Below, in pieces: positions 21,661-32,418 of a DNA stretch of 64,000 nt; the stretch's first letter is position 1, and each line of letters begins with the position of its first letter. The DNA comes from Micractinium sp. NFX-FRZ (taxonomy: Eukaryota > Chlorophyta > Trebouxiophyceae > Chlorellales > Chlorellaceae). The notes under the pieces were generated by a model. The model worked only from the letters and a program-made list of their open reading frames with translations, was not told the origin of the DNA and did not search any database. Made by a program: the position numbers and the translations under genes. Location: assembly GCA_029339195.1 (NCBI GenBank), contig JAPTJF010000311.1, positions 1 to 64,000 on the forward strand, read 5' to 3'.

Positions 21661-24600
21661 CGTGTGCGCCGCCTGCGCTGCAGCATGAGGCGTCCAATGG
21701 CAGCAGCGCCGCCGGCGTCGGCACGCCGCCCGTGGCAGCCAGCACGCCGCAAAAGTGTACCAGCGACGGCAGCAGCCTGACGGTGGGTGATGAGCTGGCG
21801 CCAGATGGGCCTGCAGCAGCAGCAGCAGCAGCAGCAGCATCTGCTGCCGGATCCCCTGCCTCGGAGCGGCAGCATCCAGGCAAGCTGGCGGCTCGCCTGC
21901 AGCAGCTGATGTGCACTTGGGAGGGCGGGCGCAGCGGAGGCAGCAGCGCGCAGCCGTCGCCCGGCGCCGGCGCAGCGGCAGCTGGAGGGACGGCAGCGTC
22001 AAACGGTGGTGCAAGCCCCAGGCCTGGGGAGCTGCTGCTGCCCGCATGCTCTGCTGGCATGCCAGAGAGCCCCCTCACAGGTGGGTCCCCTGCGCTTGCT
22101 GGTGATGTGCAAGCATGCCTTCCAAGCCGCCCAAGCTGTCTGCTGTCTCTCCCCGGTGCCACCAGCGTTGGCCTGCCAGCCTTCTGCGGCCGACATGGCG
22201 CAGGGGCAGCCTGAGGCATTCAAACGGCCTGCCGCTGCTGATGAGCTGACCCGCCCCCTGCTCCCGCCAGCGCCTGCCACCTGCCCACTTCACCCACCGC
22301 CCCGCGTGCCCCCGCCGCCCCTGGGTGCAGACGACACGCTGTCCTCCCTGCTGGGCGCTTTCCAGGCAGAAGGGGAGGATGCGCTGCGGGGGCTGGACCC
22401 CGCTGAGGCCAGCACTGTTGTGAGCTGGGCTGGCGGGTCGGGTGGCCCCTTTGTGAGGCCCGCTGGCGGGTCGGGTGGCCCCTTTGTGAGGCCCGCTGGC
22501 CGCTCGGTTGTTTTGTCAACAAGGAGAGATGACGCCAGCATGCCGGCCGCTTGGGAGCTGGCCCGTTGTCACACATTTGTCCTGCGCCCTGTGCCTCCCC
22601 ACTGCTATTCAAAATGAAAGCCCTGCCACTCCCCCCCAAGAGCCGGCCCAGGGTTGAACTTGCTAGTCTCAAACCGACGCCCTGTGCCGCCCCTCTGCTG
22701 CTCAGGTGGCGGCCGTGCAGGCTGCCTTCAGCGCTGGCCCAGTGTAGCCTCCTCTTGTTCTTTTACTATGCACCCTGTGCCTTCCCCTGTGCCGCCCCTC
22801 TTTCCTTCAGGTGGCGGCCCTTCAGGCCCCCTCCGAGCTGGCCCAGTTTGCGGCGGCGGTGCTCATTGAGCGGCGGCTGGAGGGGGGCAGCGAGGCACAC
22901 CGCACCGAGCTGGTCGGGTGAGGCAGAAGCAGGGGTGATGTGGTGGGTTGGCTGAGGCGTAGCATGCCCTGTGTGCCCAGCATTGGGTCGACAGCCCCGC
23001 CGGGGACGGAGGGAGCGAGCCGATAGGGGTGTGTATCGACAGGGAGTGCGAGATCTGCCAGCCGAGGGCTGGGAGCAACAGCAAGCTGAAGGTGGAAGCA
23101 AGTGATGCAGCTGCCGCTGCGCCCAGCATGCCCACGTTGCTTCTGCCTGCCCCGCCGCTGCCCCTGCAGCCTGGGCGTCGTCCCCAAGCTGCTGCGTGTG
23201 CTGCAGACCAGCCGGCAGCCACTGCTGCGCGCCACGATTGCCATGGCGTTCCGCCACCTGGCACGCGACGGGGTGATGCGGCAGCAGCTGGCCGCGGCGG
23301 GCGCCATCCCCGCGCTGTCGCTGCTGCTGCAGAGCCCCAGCAGCAGCGCGCGCCAGGCGGCGGCGCGTGCCGTCTCAAACCTGGTTGTCAACTGCGGTGA
23401 GCGAGCGGGTTGGGGGTGGGAGGCGTCCGCATGTGTGCTGTGCTTATCCAGCTCCTTTTGGTCCGTGAGGCGGCCAAGCACATGTGCAATTGTTGAAGGA
23501 CTGCTTGCTGCCTTGTCACCTCCTGCTGCAATAGCAAAAGTTCGATGTTGCCATGCCATAACACCTCGAGGTGCAGGTCCACTCATCGCCCCTTTATCCT
23601 GTGCCTATCCTTCCTGCTTGCCCCTCCTCTATACAGAAGCTAACAAGATCGAGGCGGCCAAGTTTGGGACGGTCCACTCGCTGGCACGGATGCTGGAGCA
23701 GCCCGAGGCGCCGGCGCTGCAAGAGGCGGCGGCGGCGGCGCTGGGCAACCTGGCAGCCAACAGCAGCGAGGCGCAGGCACTGATCGCGAGCGCGGGTGAG
23801 CACTCGGGTTGGTGCGTGTGCTGCGGGTGCTGTATGGTTGCGTGCACAAGTGCTGTGGCAGCCTCCAACAGTGGGCATTGTATACAGCTGGGCGGCCAGC
23901 AGCAGCGGAGTGCAGGCGCAGGCGGCTCACTGTGGAAGTGGTGCGGCAGCCCTGTCACGATGCGGCAGGTCAGCACATCGGAGTGCAGGCGCGCCTAGCT
24001 GTCCATTGCATGCGTGGCTTCCTGCCTGCCTGCCTGCCTCTGGTGCGTGCCCACACCCCCATCCTCTGCCCCATCTCGTCTGAGCACCACATCCGTGCCC
24101 CCACGCTGCCCCTTCTCCCTCCTCCTCTGCCAGGCGCCATCCCTCTGCTGGTCGACGTGCTGCGCACCGGCACGCCCGCCGCCAAGCAGCACGCAACGCG
24201 CGCCATCCGCAACCTGGGTGAGGTGTTGCGCCCCGCTGGCCACGCTTTGATGCTTGCCTGTGCTTTGCTCTGCGCTGCTGCTGCGGCTGCTGCGGCTGCT
24301 GCATCCACAGCACACCTCCCAGTGCAGCCCGCTGACCGGCGTGCCTGTTGGCCTCCCTGGGTCGCTCCTCCACCCTCTCTCTGACGCACCGCTGCACACA
24401 ACCTATCACCGCCTTTGCTGGCACGTGGCCTCCTGCTGCTAGCATCCCTCTCTCCCTCTCTTCCTCTCGTTTCTCCTCACCTCCTGAGCAATGGCTGACC
24501 CTCTTGCAGCCGGGCGCGACACCTCCAACAAGCTGCGCACAGCGGAGGCGGGAGGCATCCCCCTGCTGGTGGCGCTCATGGCGGGATGCGGCAGCGGCGC

Positions 24601-27600
24601 CAGCAGCGGCAGCGACGCCAGCCGGCAGGCCGCAGCCAGCGCGCTCAGGTGGGGCTGCGCATGCACATTCCTGCCTGGTTACCTCAATGTGCTGGCCTGG
24701 CCCGCTGCTCGTACTCTCTGATGTGTGCTGGCGCTGATGTGCTGGCTCTAGCCCATTTGAGAGCTGCCACAACACAGCTGCCACACGCCCTCCCATGGCT
24801 GCCCCGTGCCTCCCTCTCCTGACCCCATCCCTGCCCAACCCGACCGCCTCTGCCCCTTTGCAGCAACATTGCGTGCAACTGCGAGAAGACGCAAGAGCAG
24901 ATCGTGGCCGAGGGGGCGCTGCCTGTGCTGGCCGACATGCTGCGCCCCTCCGCCGGCTGCAGCGCCGCCTGCCGGGAGGCTGCCGCCTGGCTGCTCAGCA
25001 ACCTGGCGTGCTCGGCAGACGTGCGATCCCAGCTAGGGTGAGCCGGTGGGAGGGATGCCACCCCACTTGTGAGCTGGGGGTGCGGGCACGCCAGGGCCAG
25101 GGATGCAAGCAAGCGGTGCCTGTGCCCCCGCATGGCATGGCATGGCTTGCTGTCCTGGCGCCTGCCGTGCGCTGCTGCCTGCCGCCGCCCGGCTCTTGCT
25201 TGCCGCTGGGAAGCATGCAGGGAGCACCCCACCGTCCACCACCACCAGGCCCGGCTCTATACAATCCAAGTGATCGGAATGCCCCACCTGCTGCCTGTTT
25301 GACTGCCACTGCTGCCAGCGCCAGCTGTGCCTAAGCTTCAGCCGCTGCCCTGCCTGCCTTGCCTGCTTTGCCTCCTCGCTCGCTTGCCTGAGCCAGCACC
25401 TGTGCCTGCCCACTTCTGGATGCCTGCAGCAAGCAGCCCAGCCTGCTGAGCAGCGTGATTGGCGGGCTCATGGACTTGCTGCGCACAGGCAGCGACAGCT
25501 GCGGCGCCGCGGCGGCCCGCGCAGTCAAGAACCTGTCTGCCGGGCAGTCCAACAACAACAAGGTGGGTGGGGGGGGTGGGGGGGGTCAAGGGCTTTGTGG
25601 GGAAGCGCGATGGCACAGCGCAAGCAGCGCGGCCAGCGCAGGGGCCTAATGTGGCGCCTTGTGTGCCGCAACTTGGGCCAACCAACACGCATGCTGGGCT
25701 GCTTCCACTCGTGGGGGCAGCCTGCAGGTGCACTTGGTCTTGCCAATGACATCAAATAAAGCTCGTGCCGGCCTCCTCAACCCCTCCCGCGTGTTTGTGC
25801 GGCCCCGCCCCTCCCCCTCTCGCCTGCAGGCCCAGATTGCGGAGGCGGGCGCCATCCCGCTGCTGGTGGCGCTGCTGCGCTCGCCCAAGGAGGCGCCACG
25901 CAAGGCGGCCGCCTCGGGTGTGTGGGCGGGCCGGGGCGCTGCCTCTTTGGGAGGGCCACCCCATGTGGCTGCACTTGTGGCGCATGGCGTGCCTCATTTC
26001 CGCCACTGGCTGGCTGGCTGCCCAGGCAGGCGCCTCTGAAGGCAGCCTCTGCCCCCTGGCGCCCACGCCCTTCACCTGAATCCCTTCCAACCCACCCCCA
26101 CCCCTTCCCCCTTCCCCGCAGCCCTGTGGAACCTGGCGTACCGCAACAACCCCAACCGCAAGGCCATTGTGCACGCGGGGGCCATACCCCTGCTGGTGCA
26201 CCTGCTCAAGGTGCGTGTAGGGGGGCACGTTGAAGGGTAGTTGTATTACAACTGTGAACTTTGTTGCAGGTACCAGAGGCGGTGCTGCTGGAACTGCTCA
26301 AGGTGGGCTGTGGGGCGTGCTTGATAGTCGTGGCGGTGCACTGTGCACATGAACACAGAGAGACTCTGCCTGCGGAGGGCCCGCATGTGGCAACAGGTGA
26401 TGCCTCGGCCGCACCCACCCGCTAAGCCGCTCACCGCTCACCGCCCTCACTACCCCCATCCGGATGCGCCTGCTCTCACCGCCCCTCTCTGCCCGGTCAC
26501 TGGTGCTGCTGCCTGCACTGACTGCCCCCACTGCCCCATCTGCCCCATGCTGCCACCCTGCCCGCCCTGCAGCCCGGCTGCGGCGAGGGGTGCCGCCAGG
26601 AGGCCGCCCGTGCCCTCTCCAACCTCTCCTGCAACAACGACGTCAACCAGGGGGGCCAGATGGTGGCGGCGGGGGCGGTGCCCCTGCTCGTCGACATGAT
26701 GCGGGTGGGTGGGTGGGCCAGTAGCGTGCATGTTTAGCACCTGTGTGTTCCTCCTTCGAATACCAGCAGTACTGTGGTCGGTACATGCGGGCGTGGCGGG
26801 CATTTTGTGCGTGGTTTGCTTGTGCATCCGTGGGTGGCTGTGAAGCGAGCCGAATCTTGCTGTGGGGATGCTATGCTGCTTCAGGGCCTGGTCAAGGGGC
26901 CCTGCCCAAGCTGAGCTGGCCCTGATGTCCGGTCCCACCAGCGCCCCAGCATCTCTTGGTCACCGCCCATGCGTCCGATCATGCAACATGCCTCACACAT
27001 GTGCCACGCCTCGTGCACCCCGCCGCTTGCAGACCGCCAACCCCGCGGGCAAGGAGGCGGCGGTGGGCGCCATCAGCAACCTTGCCTGCATCCGCACACA
27101 CCAGCAAGACATTCTGGAGGTGCGCTGCTCACACTTGGTTGTGACAAGTGTGAGGCAACAACAGAAAGGAGGCAGTAAAGACCGCTGCCACTTGGTATCC
27201 TACAGTTAATGGACATTGTGCCGGCCTGCCTTCCCGCCTGGCCTCTGCCCATTGCCGCCCAGCCCTGCCGGGGAGGCATGTCGTTGCTGCCCCGCTGCAC
27301 CGCTTGTGTGCTCCGGACGCCCCATGCATGGCAGGAAAGCTTGGGACCGTCGCTACATTGCACCACCTCCGCGCCACTCGTCCCTGCCGTTTGCCTGCCC
27401 TTGCTGCCGCTGCAGGCCGGCGCGGCGCCGCTGCTGCTGGAGCTGATGCAGGCGGGGGCGAGCAACGGGTGCCAGGAGGCGGCGGCGCGCGGGTTTGGCA
27501 ACCTGGTGAGCCGGGGCCCCTGGATTTTCTGTGCGCATTCAGACACTAGCACATGCACTCCTGAGCCGGCACCCCTGTGCCGCCTGGGGTTGCTGCCGCC

Positions 27601-29899
27601 AGGCCCTGCAGCCTCCTCCGGCTGGGCTGCGGCGCGCCTGCACACCCCACCACCCCGCCAGGCAGCCGCGCTGAAGCTTGCCAGCTTTTTCACATTCTCT
27701 GCTTGCGCCCTCCTCCCTTGCCTCGCCCCACACCCTGCACTGCCCCACACTCTGCACTGCCCCCCACACCCTGCCGCCCCACCCCACTGGCCTCATTGCC
27801 ACCGCAGGTGTGTGACAGCCTCTCTGAACTGCTGCGCCCCGTGGCTTACCAGGCCGTCCCCCTGCTCGTGTCCATCATGAGGGGCTGCCCGCCTGCTGGC
27901 AGCGGCGCCAGCGGGACTGGCACCGCCAGCAGCAGCGCCGGCGCGGGCTGCGGCCCCGCAGGGGCGGTGGGTGGTGGCAGCGGCAGCGGCAGCGACGGGG
28001 CGCGCCAGGCCGCTGCCAGGGCAATCTCCAACCTGGTGTGCAGCGACACAACCGTGCAGGTAGGCTGCAGGCACAGCGTGGGGACTGGGCCTGGGGTGGC
28101 AGAGCATGGAGCTATCCAGGGCAGGTCATGCAGGTCAATTGTGTGGGCCAATTGTGCGGCTGACTGCTGGGCAAGCGCTCTCTCTGCCCTGCCCTCAACT
28201 ACTCCTCCCGGCCTGTATCTCCCCCCTGACCACCTGCCAATACCCGCAACCATGTGGAGGCGAAGCAGCCCCCTGCCCGCCCCCATCCCTCCCCTTTTGC
28301 CTCACCCCCCCACGCCCCCCCCACCCCGCCCCCTGCCCCCGCCCCAGGTGCTGGTGGCCAAGTCGGGCGCAGCCGCTGGCCTGGTGGAGCTGTGCCGCTC
28401 GCCCAACGAGAGCCTGCGGGAGGCGGCGGCAGTGGCGCTGTGGGACCTGGCCTATGACTCGAGGCTGGGGCGGGAGGCCATTGCACGCGCAGGTGGGTCG
28501 CCGCCTGGGGTGCTGGCGGGCTGTGCTGCCTGGGATGCTGGCGGGCCGCTGCCTGGGCTGCTGGAGGGCAGGTCAAGCGGGGGCAGGGTGGGGTGGCGGT
28601 GGCCTGACATCACGGCTTGCATGCCGTGCCTGGGGCGCGGCAGTCCAAGCATGCGGTGCACATGTGCTGGTTTGCCTGGCGACGCGCCTGCTGCACTGCC
28701 GCTTGGTCACGTACCCCGCCCCTTCCCAAGCACCCTATTCCACACGCCCACACCCTGCCCCACGGTGCTGCCGCGCCGCCCGCCTGCAGGCGCGGTGCCT
28801 TGGCTGTCGCAGCTGCTGCTGTTTGGCGGGACGGGCGCCAAGGAGGCGGCGGCCGCCTGCCTGGCGGAGCTGGCGGCGGTGGGGCCGGCGGTGCAGCAGC
28901 AGATCCGGGATGCGGGGGCGGTGCAGCTGCTGGGAGCCCTGCAGAACTCGGGTGGGTGGGTGGGTGGGTTGCAGCAATGTGTGGGTGGGTGGGTGGGTTG
29001 GGACCATGTGGGTCAGAACCAAGACTCCAAAACTTGGGCGCCCCTGGGTGTGGCTGTTGCGATTGTGACAGTGTGTCCACAGCCGCGAGGAGCACGCACC
29101 TCCTCCGCATGACGGGCACCCCTGGTGTGCACCCGGACTCGAGGCGCTGCACCCTTGCCTGTTTCGATGCCTTCTGCACGCCCCTGACTGACCAGCTGCC
29201 CTTGAAATGACCCCCTCAGCCCCCGCTCGCTTAAACTCGCTCCACCCACCGTGCCTCCTCCTCTCCTCCTGCCCACCTGTTGCAGATGTGGTGGAGGTGG
29301 CAATGGCGGCAACCGAGGCGCTGCGCTCCCTCGAGGCCAACAGCAGCCGCAGCACCAGCCGCCACAGCAGCACCGCCGACCCGGGGCCTGCGCATGCTGC
29401 GCAGGCAGCAGCACGCCCAGCAGCGACAGCGGCGCCGGCGCCGGCGCCAGCCGCTGCCCCAGCCGCAGGCGCCGCCCGCCGAGGCGGTGCAGGCGGCAGT
29501 GCGTCTGAGGCAGGGGTGGCGGCAGCGGCGGCGGCATCTGCCGCCGCGATAGGCAGGCTGGGCATCTGGGGCCGCCGTGGCTCCCAATCCATTACCCTTG
29601 AGCAACCCCCGCCCGAGGTGCTGGCTGCAGAGGCTGCTGCGGCGGCTGCGGCCGCCGCAGCAGCTGCGCCACCCGTGGCGCACCCGGCCGGCGTTGTGTC
29701 TCCGGCCGGCGCCCTGTCGCCAGCAGCAGCAGCGGCAGCAGCCGCCAGCGGGGCGTTGACACCCGGGCGCCCTCCCCTGTCGCCCTCGCTGGTGCAGCTG
29801 ACGGCGCGCGCTGAGCAGCCGCAGGTGCAGTCTGTGCCGCTGCCCACCTCCCCTTTTGCTCTCGACATGGCACTGCCCTCCCCCTCGCTCATGGAGTGA
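19723..29899 (+). CDS. Large armadillo-repeat protein with PUB-like N-terminal domain
   Basis: The model has 23 exons: 19723-19859, 20022-20418, 20711-20914, 21141-21335, 21579-22080, 22271-22419, 22811-22917, 23170-23396, 23637-23795, 24134-24217, 24510-24648, 24864-25037, 25430-25562, 25830-25917, 26122-26210, 26270-26302, 26573-26704, 27033-27119, 27416-27505, 27808-28059, 28348-28492, 28790-28951, 29286-29899. It encodes 1432 residues. Residues 1-311 resemble the alpha-helical N-terminal domain of plant U-box/ARM proteins (CRTLSRFAGKVMLILEAL, then EAEEMRDRFSAAARDL), but no U-box is present. After a poly-Gln/Ala linker, about 530-1228 holds armadillo repeats (AGAIPLLVxLLR, AAxALxNLA, for example ALWNLAYRNNPNRKAI). 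The C-terminal 200 residues are Ala/Pro-rich and disordered. The protein is probably a scaffold; partners are unknown. Introns 1 and 4 use GC donors. Several introns carry ghost copies of exon edges. Confidence 0.9.
20588..20735 (+). repeat. Ghost duplicate of acceptor and exon 3 start (armadillo gene)
   Basis: CTGCAG|GCGGTGATGGAGG recurs at 20613 and at the real exon start, 20711, an offset of 98. About 26 bases are identical. The ghost copy reaches a TGA after seven codons. Confidence 0.85.
21630..21660 (+). repeat. CAG microsatellite encoding poly-Gln
   Basis: An uninterrupted (CAG)n tract of about ten units in armadillo-gene exon 5 encodes poly-Gln. A second GCA tract near 21811-21838 encodes poly-Ala in the same linker. 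Confidence 0.9.
22431..22510 (+). repeat. Two-copy 32 bp tandem repeat in armadillo intron 6
   Basis: The unit GCTGGCGGGTCGGGTGGCCC plus TTTGTGAGGCCC occurs twice head to tail, with a third partial start (GCTGGCCGCTCGG). It begins just after the exon 6 donor at 22420. Confidence 0.9.
22575..22875 (+). repeat. Ghost duplicates of acceptor and exon 7 start (armadillo gene)
   Basis: The real exon 7 begins at 22811. A diverged copy with its own TTCAG-like acceptor begins at 22706 (shared TCAG|GTGGCGGCC and GCTGGCCCAGT) and ends in TAG. A fainter copy of the preceding CCCTGTGCC tract lies about 93 bases further upstream. Confidence 0.8.
28950..29012 (+). repeat. Duplicated (TGGG)n tract at a 5' splice site
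   Basis: GGGTGGGTGGGTGGGTGGG starts on the donor of armadillo exon 22. It is repeated about 30 bases on, after TTGCAGCAATG. Each block has at least four GGG runs and could form a G-quadruplex in the pre-mRNA. Confidence 0.85.
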
Positions 29900-30657
29900 C
29901 ACCGCCCCGCTCCTCGCTCTCCTGCTCTCCGGTGGCGGGAGCCATTACAGCGTGTCAGTTGTGCCGAGCCGCCCACACCGCCCACACCCTACCCCTTTCA
30001 GATTTTGACCTGATCATGTAGTGGTCCTCCTGACGCACCCGATTGTTTCCCTGCCTCTCTGACGCCCACTGTTGCCAGACCCGGCTCTCGGCACACAGCA
30101 AAGCCCCCCAGTAGAGTTGTACGCCAGAATCTAAGCCAGCCTCGGCCCACGAGTGCCGCCTTGTGTAGGTGCCCGCCAGCGTAGATCCCACCCACACACC
30201 TCTTCTCTAGGTGCCCGCCAGCGTAGCTCCCTCAAGGCCCTGCCTTTTGTTTTCCCGCCCTCTCCTCCTGCTCTCCTCTACAGCCTGATCACTAAATGTA
30301 TTCATGCGATGGGCCCGCCCCGCCAGTGGCCGCACGCGCACACACACCGCACTTGCCAGTTTTCCCTGCCAGGCACATGGCCGCACCCAACAGCGCTGCC
30401 CGTCAGCTGGACGGTGCCTGCCCAATGAACGTCCCCATTCATTGCGCCGCCTCAAGATCCCCCCTGTATCAGTTATAAGCTGCAGTAACTGTCGGTTTAA
30501 ATTTTAAGCAAGAAGATGTGCATTTACAGGAAGGCACGCAAGCAAGCAGGGGCAGCTGGGGAGAGGAAAGCGGTGTATGCGTGCGTTGTCAGAGATAAGA
30601 GTGCAGTAAAACAAAGCATGCACAGAGGCAGGTCGGCATCCGCTGCCGCTGCCAGGG
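29900..30657. other. Convergent 3' region, armadillo (+) and GNAT (-) genes
   Basis: No gene is visible. The sequence is C/T-rich and contains a 17 bp direct repeat (GGTGCCCGCCAGCGTAG at 30168 and 30212). A minus-strand TGTAA for the GNAT gene lies at 30523-30527. I found no plus-strand TGTAA for the armadillo gene. Confidence 0.6.
30523..30527 (-). terminator. Poly(A) signal TGTAA for GNAT gene
   Basis: On the minus strand TGTAA lies 130 bases after the GNAT stop codon. Confidence 0.5.
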
Positions 30658-31943
30658 TCATCCGCTGCTGCTTTGCTCTGCTGCCTGCCGCTCTGCTGCC
30701 CCGCTGCTGCTGCTGCCTCCGCTGCTGCTGCCGCCAGCAGCAGCTAGGCGCAGCAGCACCAGGCGTTGCTGCACTGCCAGCCAGGCCACCACTGTCCCTG
30801 CCAGGGACTCTAGGAGGAGTGTGGGGGGCACCTGGCTGTAGCTGCTGCTGGGCACCGGCTCAAAGCCGCACCTGCGCAGGCAGCGGCAGCAGGACAAGAC
30901 AGGCAGGGAGGGAGGGGAGGCAAGCTGTAGGCGGGGCCACCAGGCAGGGCATAGCAGGGGTGCAGGCAGCAGGGGAACGAGGTGAGAGGGTGCAAGCCTG
31001 ACAGGGCAGGCAGGGGAGCAGGCAGGGCGGCCCGGCAGGATGGGGCAGCAGGCACAGCACATCACATCACGCACAGCACAGCACAGCACCCACCTCTCGT
31101 ACAGCGGCGTCCTGCTGTCAACTGTGAGCGCATAGACCGGGGTGCTGCCCGCCTGCTGCACCAGGCTGCGCACCAGAGCGGCGCCCAGACCCTTGGCGCT
31201 GCATGGGCAAGGCGGGGGGGGCGGCCACGGGTGGGGAGGAGGCTGGATGAATTGCTGTGGACACAGCATGATGTCTGGTTTGAACCTGAGTTCAGTTCCC
31301 TTTGTTTTACCAAGCAGATTTCGACTCAGCGAGGCGCACATGGCGGCGGCGCAGAGCAGGGCAGTCTTCAGAGAATGCAGCAATTGCGTGCATTCTGCTT
31401 TCTTGATGCAAGCCCTTCTCCTGCTGGCAAGCCATAGCCACACACTGCAGCGAACCTGCCAACTGCAACAGCCAGCGCAGTGCATGCCCTACACGGGCAC
31501 ACAGCTGAGGCGGGGTAACCACGTCTGTCCACTTAATTCACGCCCAATGGCCCCCACGGCACCCTCCCTTGACAACCCCTCACCGCTCCTCCGGTTCGAC
31601 CACCAGCGAGGCCAGCTCCAGAGCAGTGCCTCCGCCCAGCGGCTTCACCTGCCCAAACCCCACCACCTTGCCGTCAGCGGTGCGCTCGGCCACGGTGAAC
31701 CGCTCGGGCTGCAACCTGCACAGACACAAGAGACAAGAAAGAAAAGTGCAGGCAGAGCGTCGGTAGGTTGAAAGAAGAGCAGGCAAGGTTACCACGCCTG
31801 GAGAGACTGTGGACAAGGCGAGCAAGCCCGTGAGCGCACCCGAGCGGGTTCATCTTTTCCCGCAGAATGGCCCGCCGGATGAGTGGCGCGTCGGCGGTGC
31901 GGCCGGGGCGCAGGCGGATGCCGGCAGGGAGAGGGGCAGCCAT
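30658..31943 (-). CDS. GNAT-family N-acetyltransferase
   Basis: Four exons (31943-31840, 31715-31584, 31198-31094, 30871-30658) encode 184 residues with GT-AG introns. The fold order is typical: an N-terminal strand and helix (IRLRPGRTADAPLIRRAILR), the NPLGL turn, the central strands (VVGFGQVKPL, LELASLVVEPEER), the acetyl-CoA-binding motif A (AKGLGAALVRSLV), then LYERCGFEPV. A C-terminal hydrophobic segment (TVVAWLAVQQRLVLLRL) and a Ser/Gly-rich tail are unusual additions. The substrate cannot be told; the MNPLGL element reminds me of plant stand-alone GNATs. No targeting peptide is evident. It is convergent with the armadillo gene and divergent from the acidic repeat gene. Confidence 0.87.
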
Positions 31944-32418
31944 GGATAGTTTCTTGTCTGTGGTGCTGCAGGCGTCGGAATGTGGGGAGTGGAGACTACT
32001 CGTGAGGCGGCCCTACATTGTGTGGATGGCATGCCGCGCCAACAGCGGCGGACGGGAGGCGGAGCCGGCGGTGGTGCGACGAAACACAGTGCTACAAGTG
32101 CTGACTGTCCCAGTTAGCATCGTCCCTTGCGCAAAGGCTTCATTGAAATCGCATATACACGAGCAAGTAAGCCTGGAGAAGGCAGCGCGCGAACAAGGAC
32201 CTCAGGTTGAGAGACTCCACCCTCCTCACTCGCACGGCTCGACAGTCGAATAATTGAAGCTGGATCGTTCGGTACCCCATGCGCTTGCTTCCATCCCACC
32301 CAAAAAGAACACCTGCCACGTCGTCGGGTCCAAGGCGCCAAAGTCAGCCGAAATACACGGTGCATTGTATTGTATGCTTTCGCCCAAAGTCACTGCATCA
32401 CGTTCAGCTGCAGCAGCC
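31944..32418. promoter_or_regulatory. Shared upstream region, GNAT (-) and acidic repeat (+) genes
   Basis: A 475 bp divergent interval. It is less GC-rich near 32130-32160 and 32360-32400. No defined promoter element can be assigned. Confidence 0.45.

Noticed and set aside
29231..29902. Long minus-strand frame opposite the armadillo gene's last exon
   Set aside because: It is an antisense shadow of a GC-rich Ala/Pro-coding exon; the plus-strand frame carries the spliced continuation of the armadillo model.
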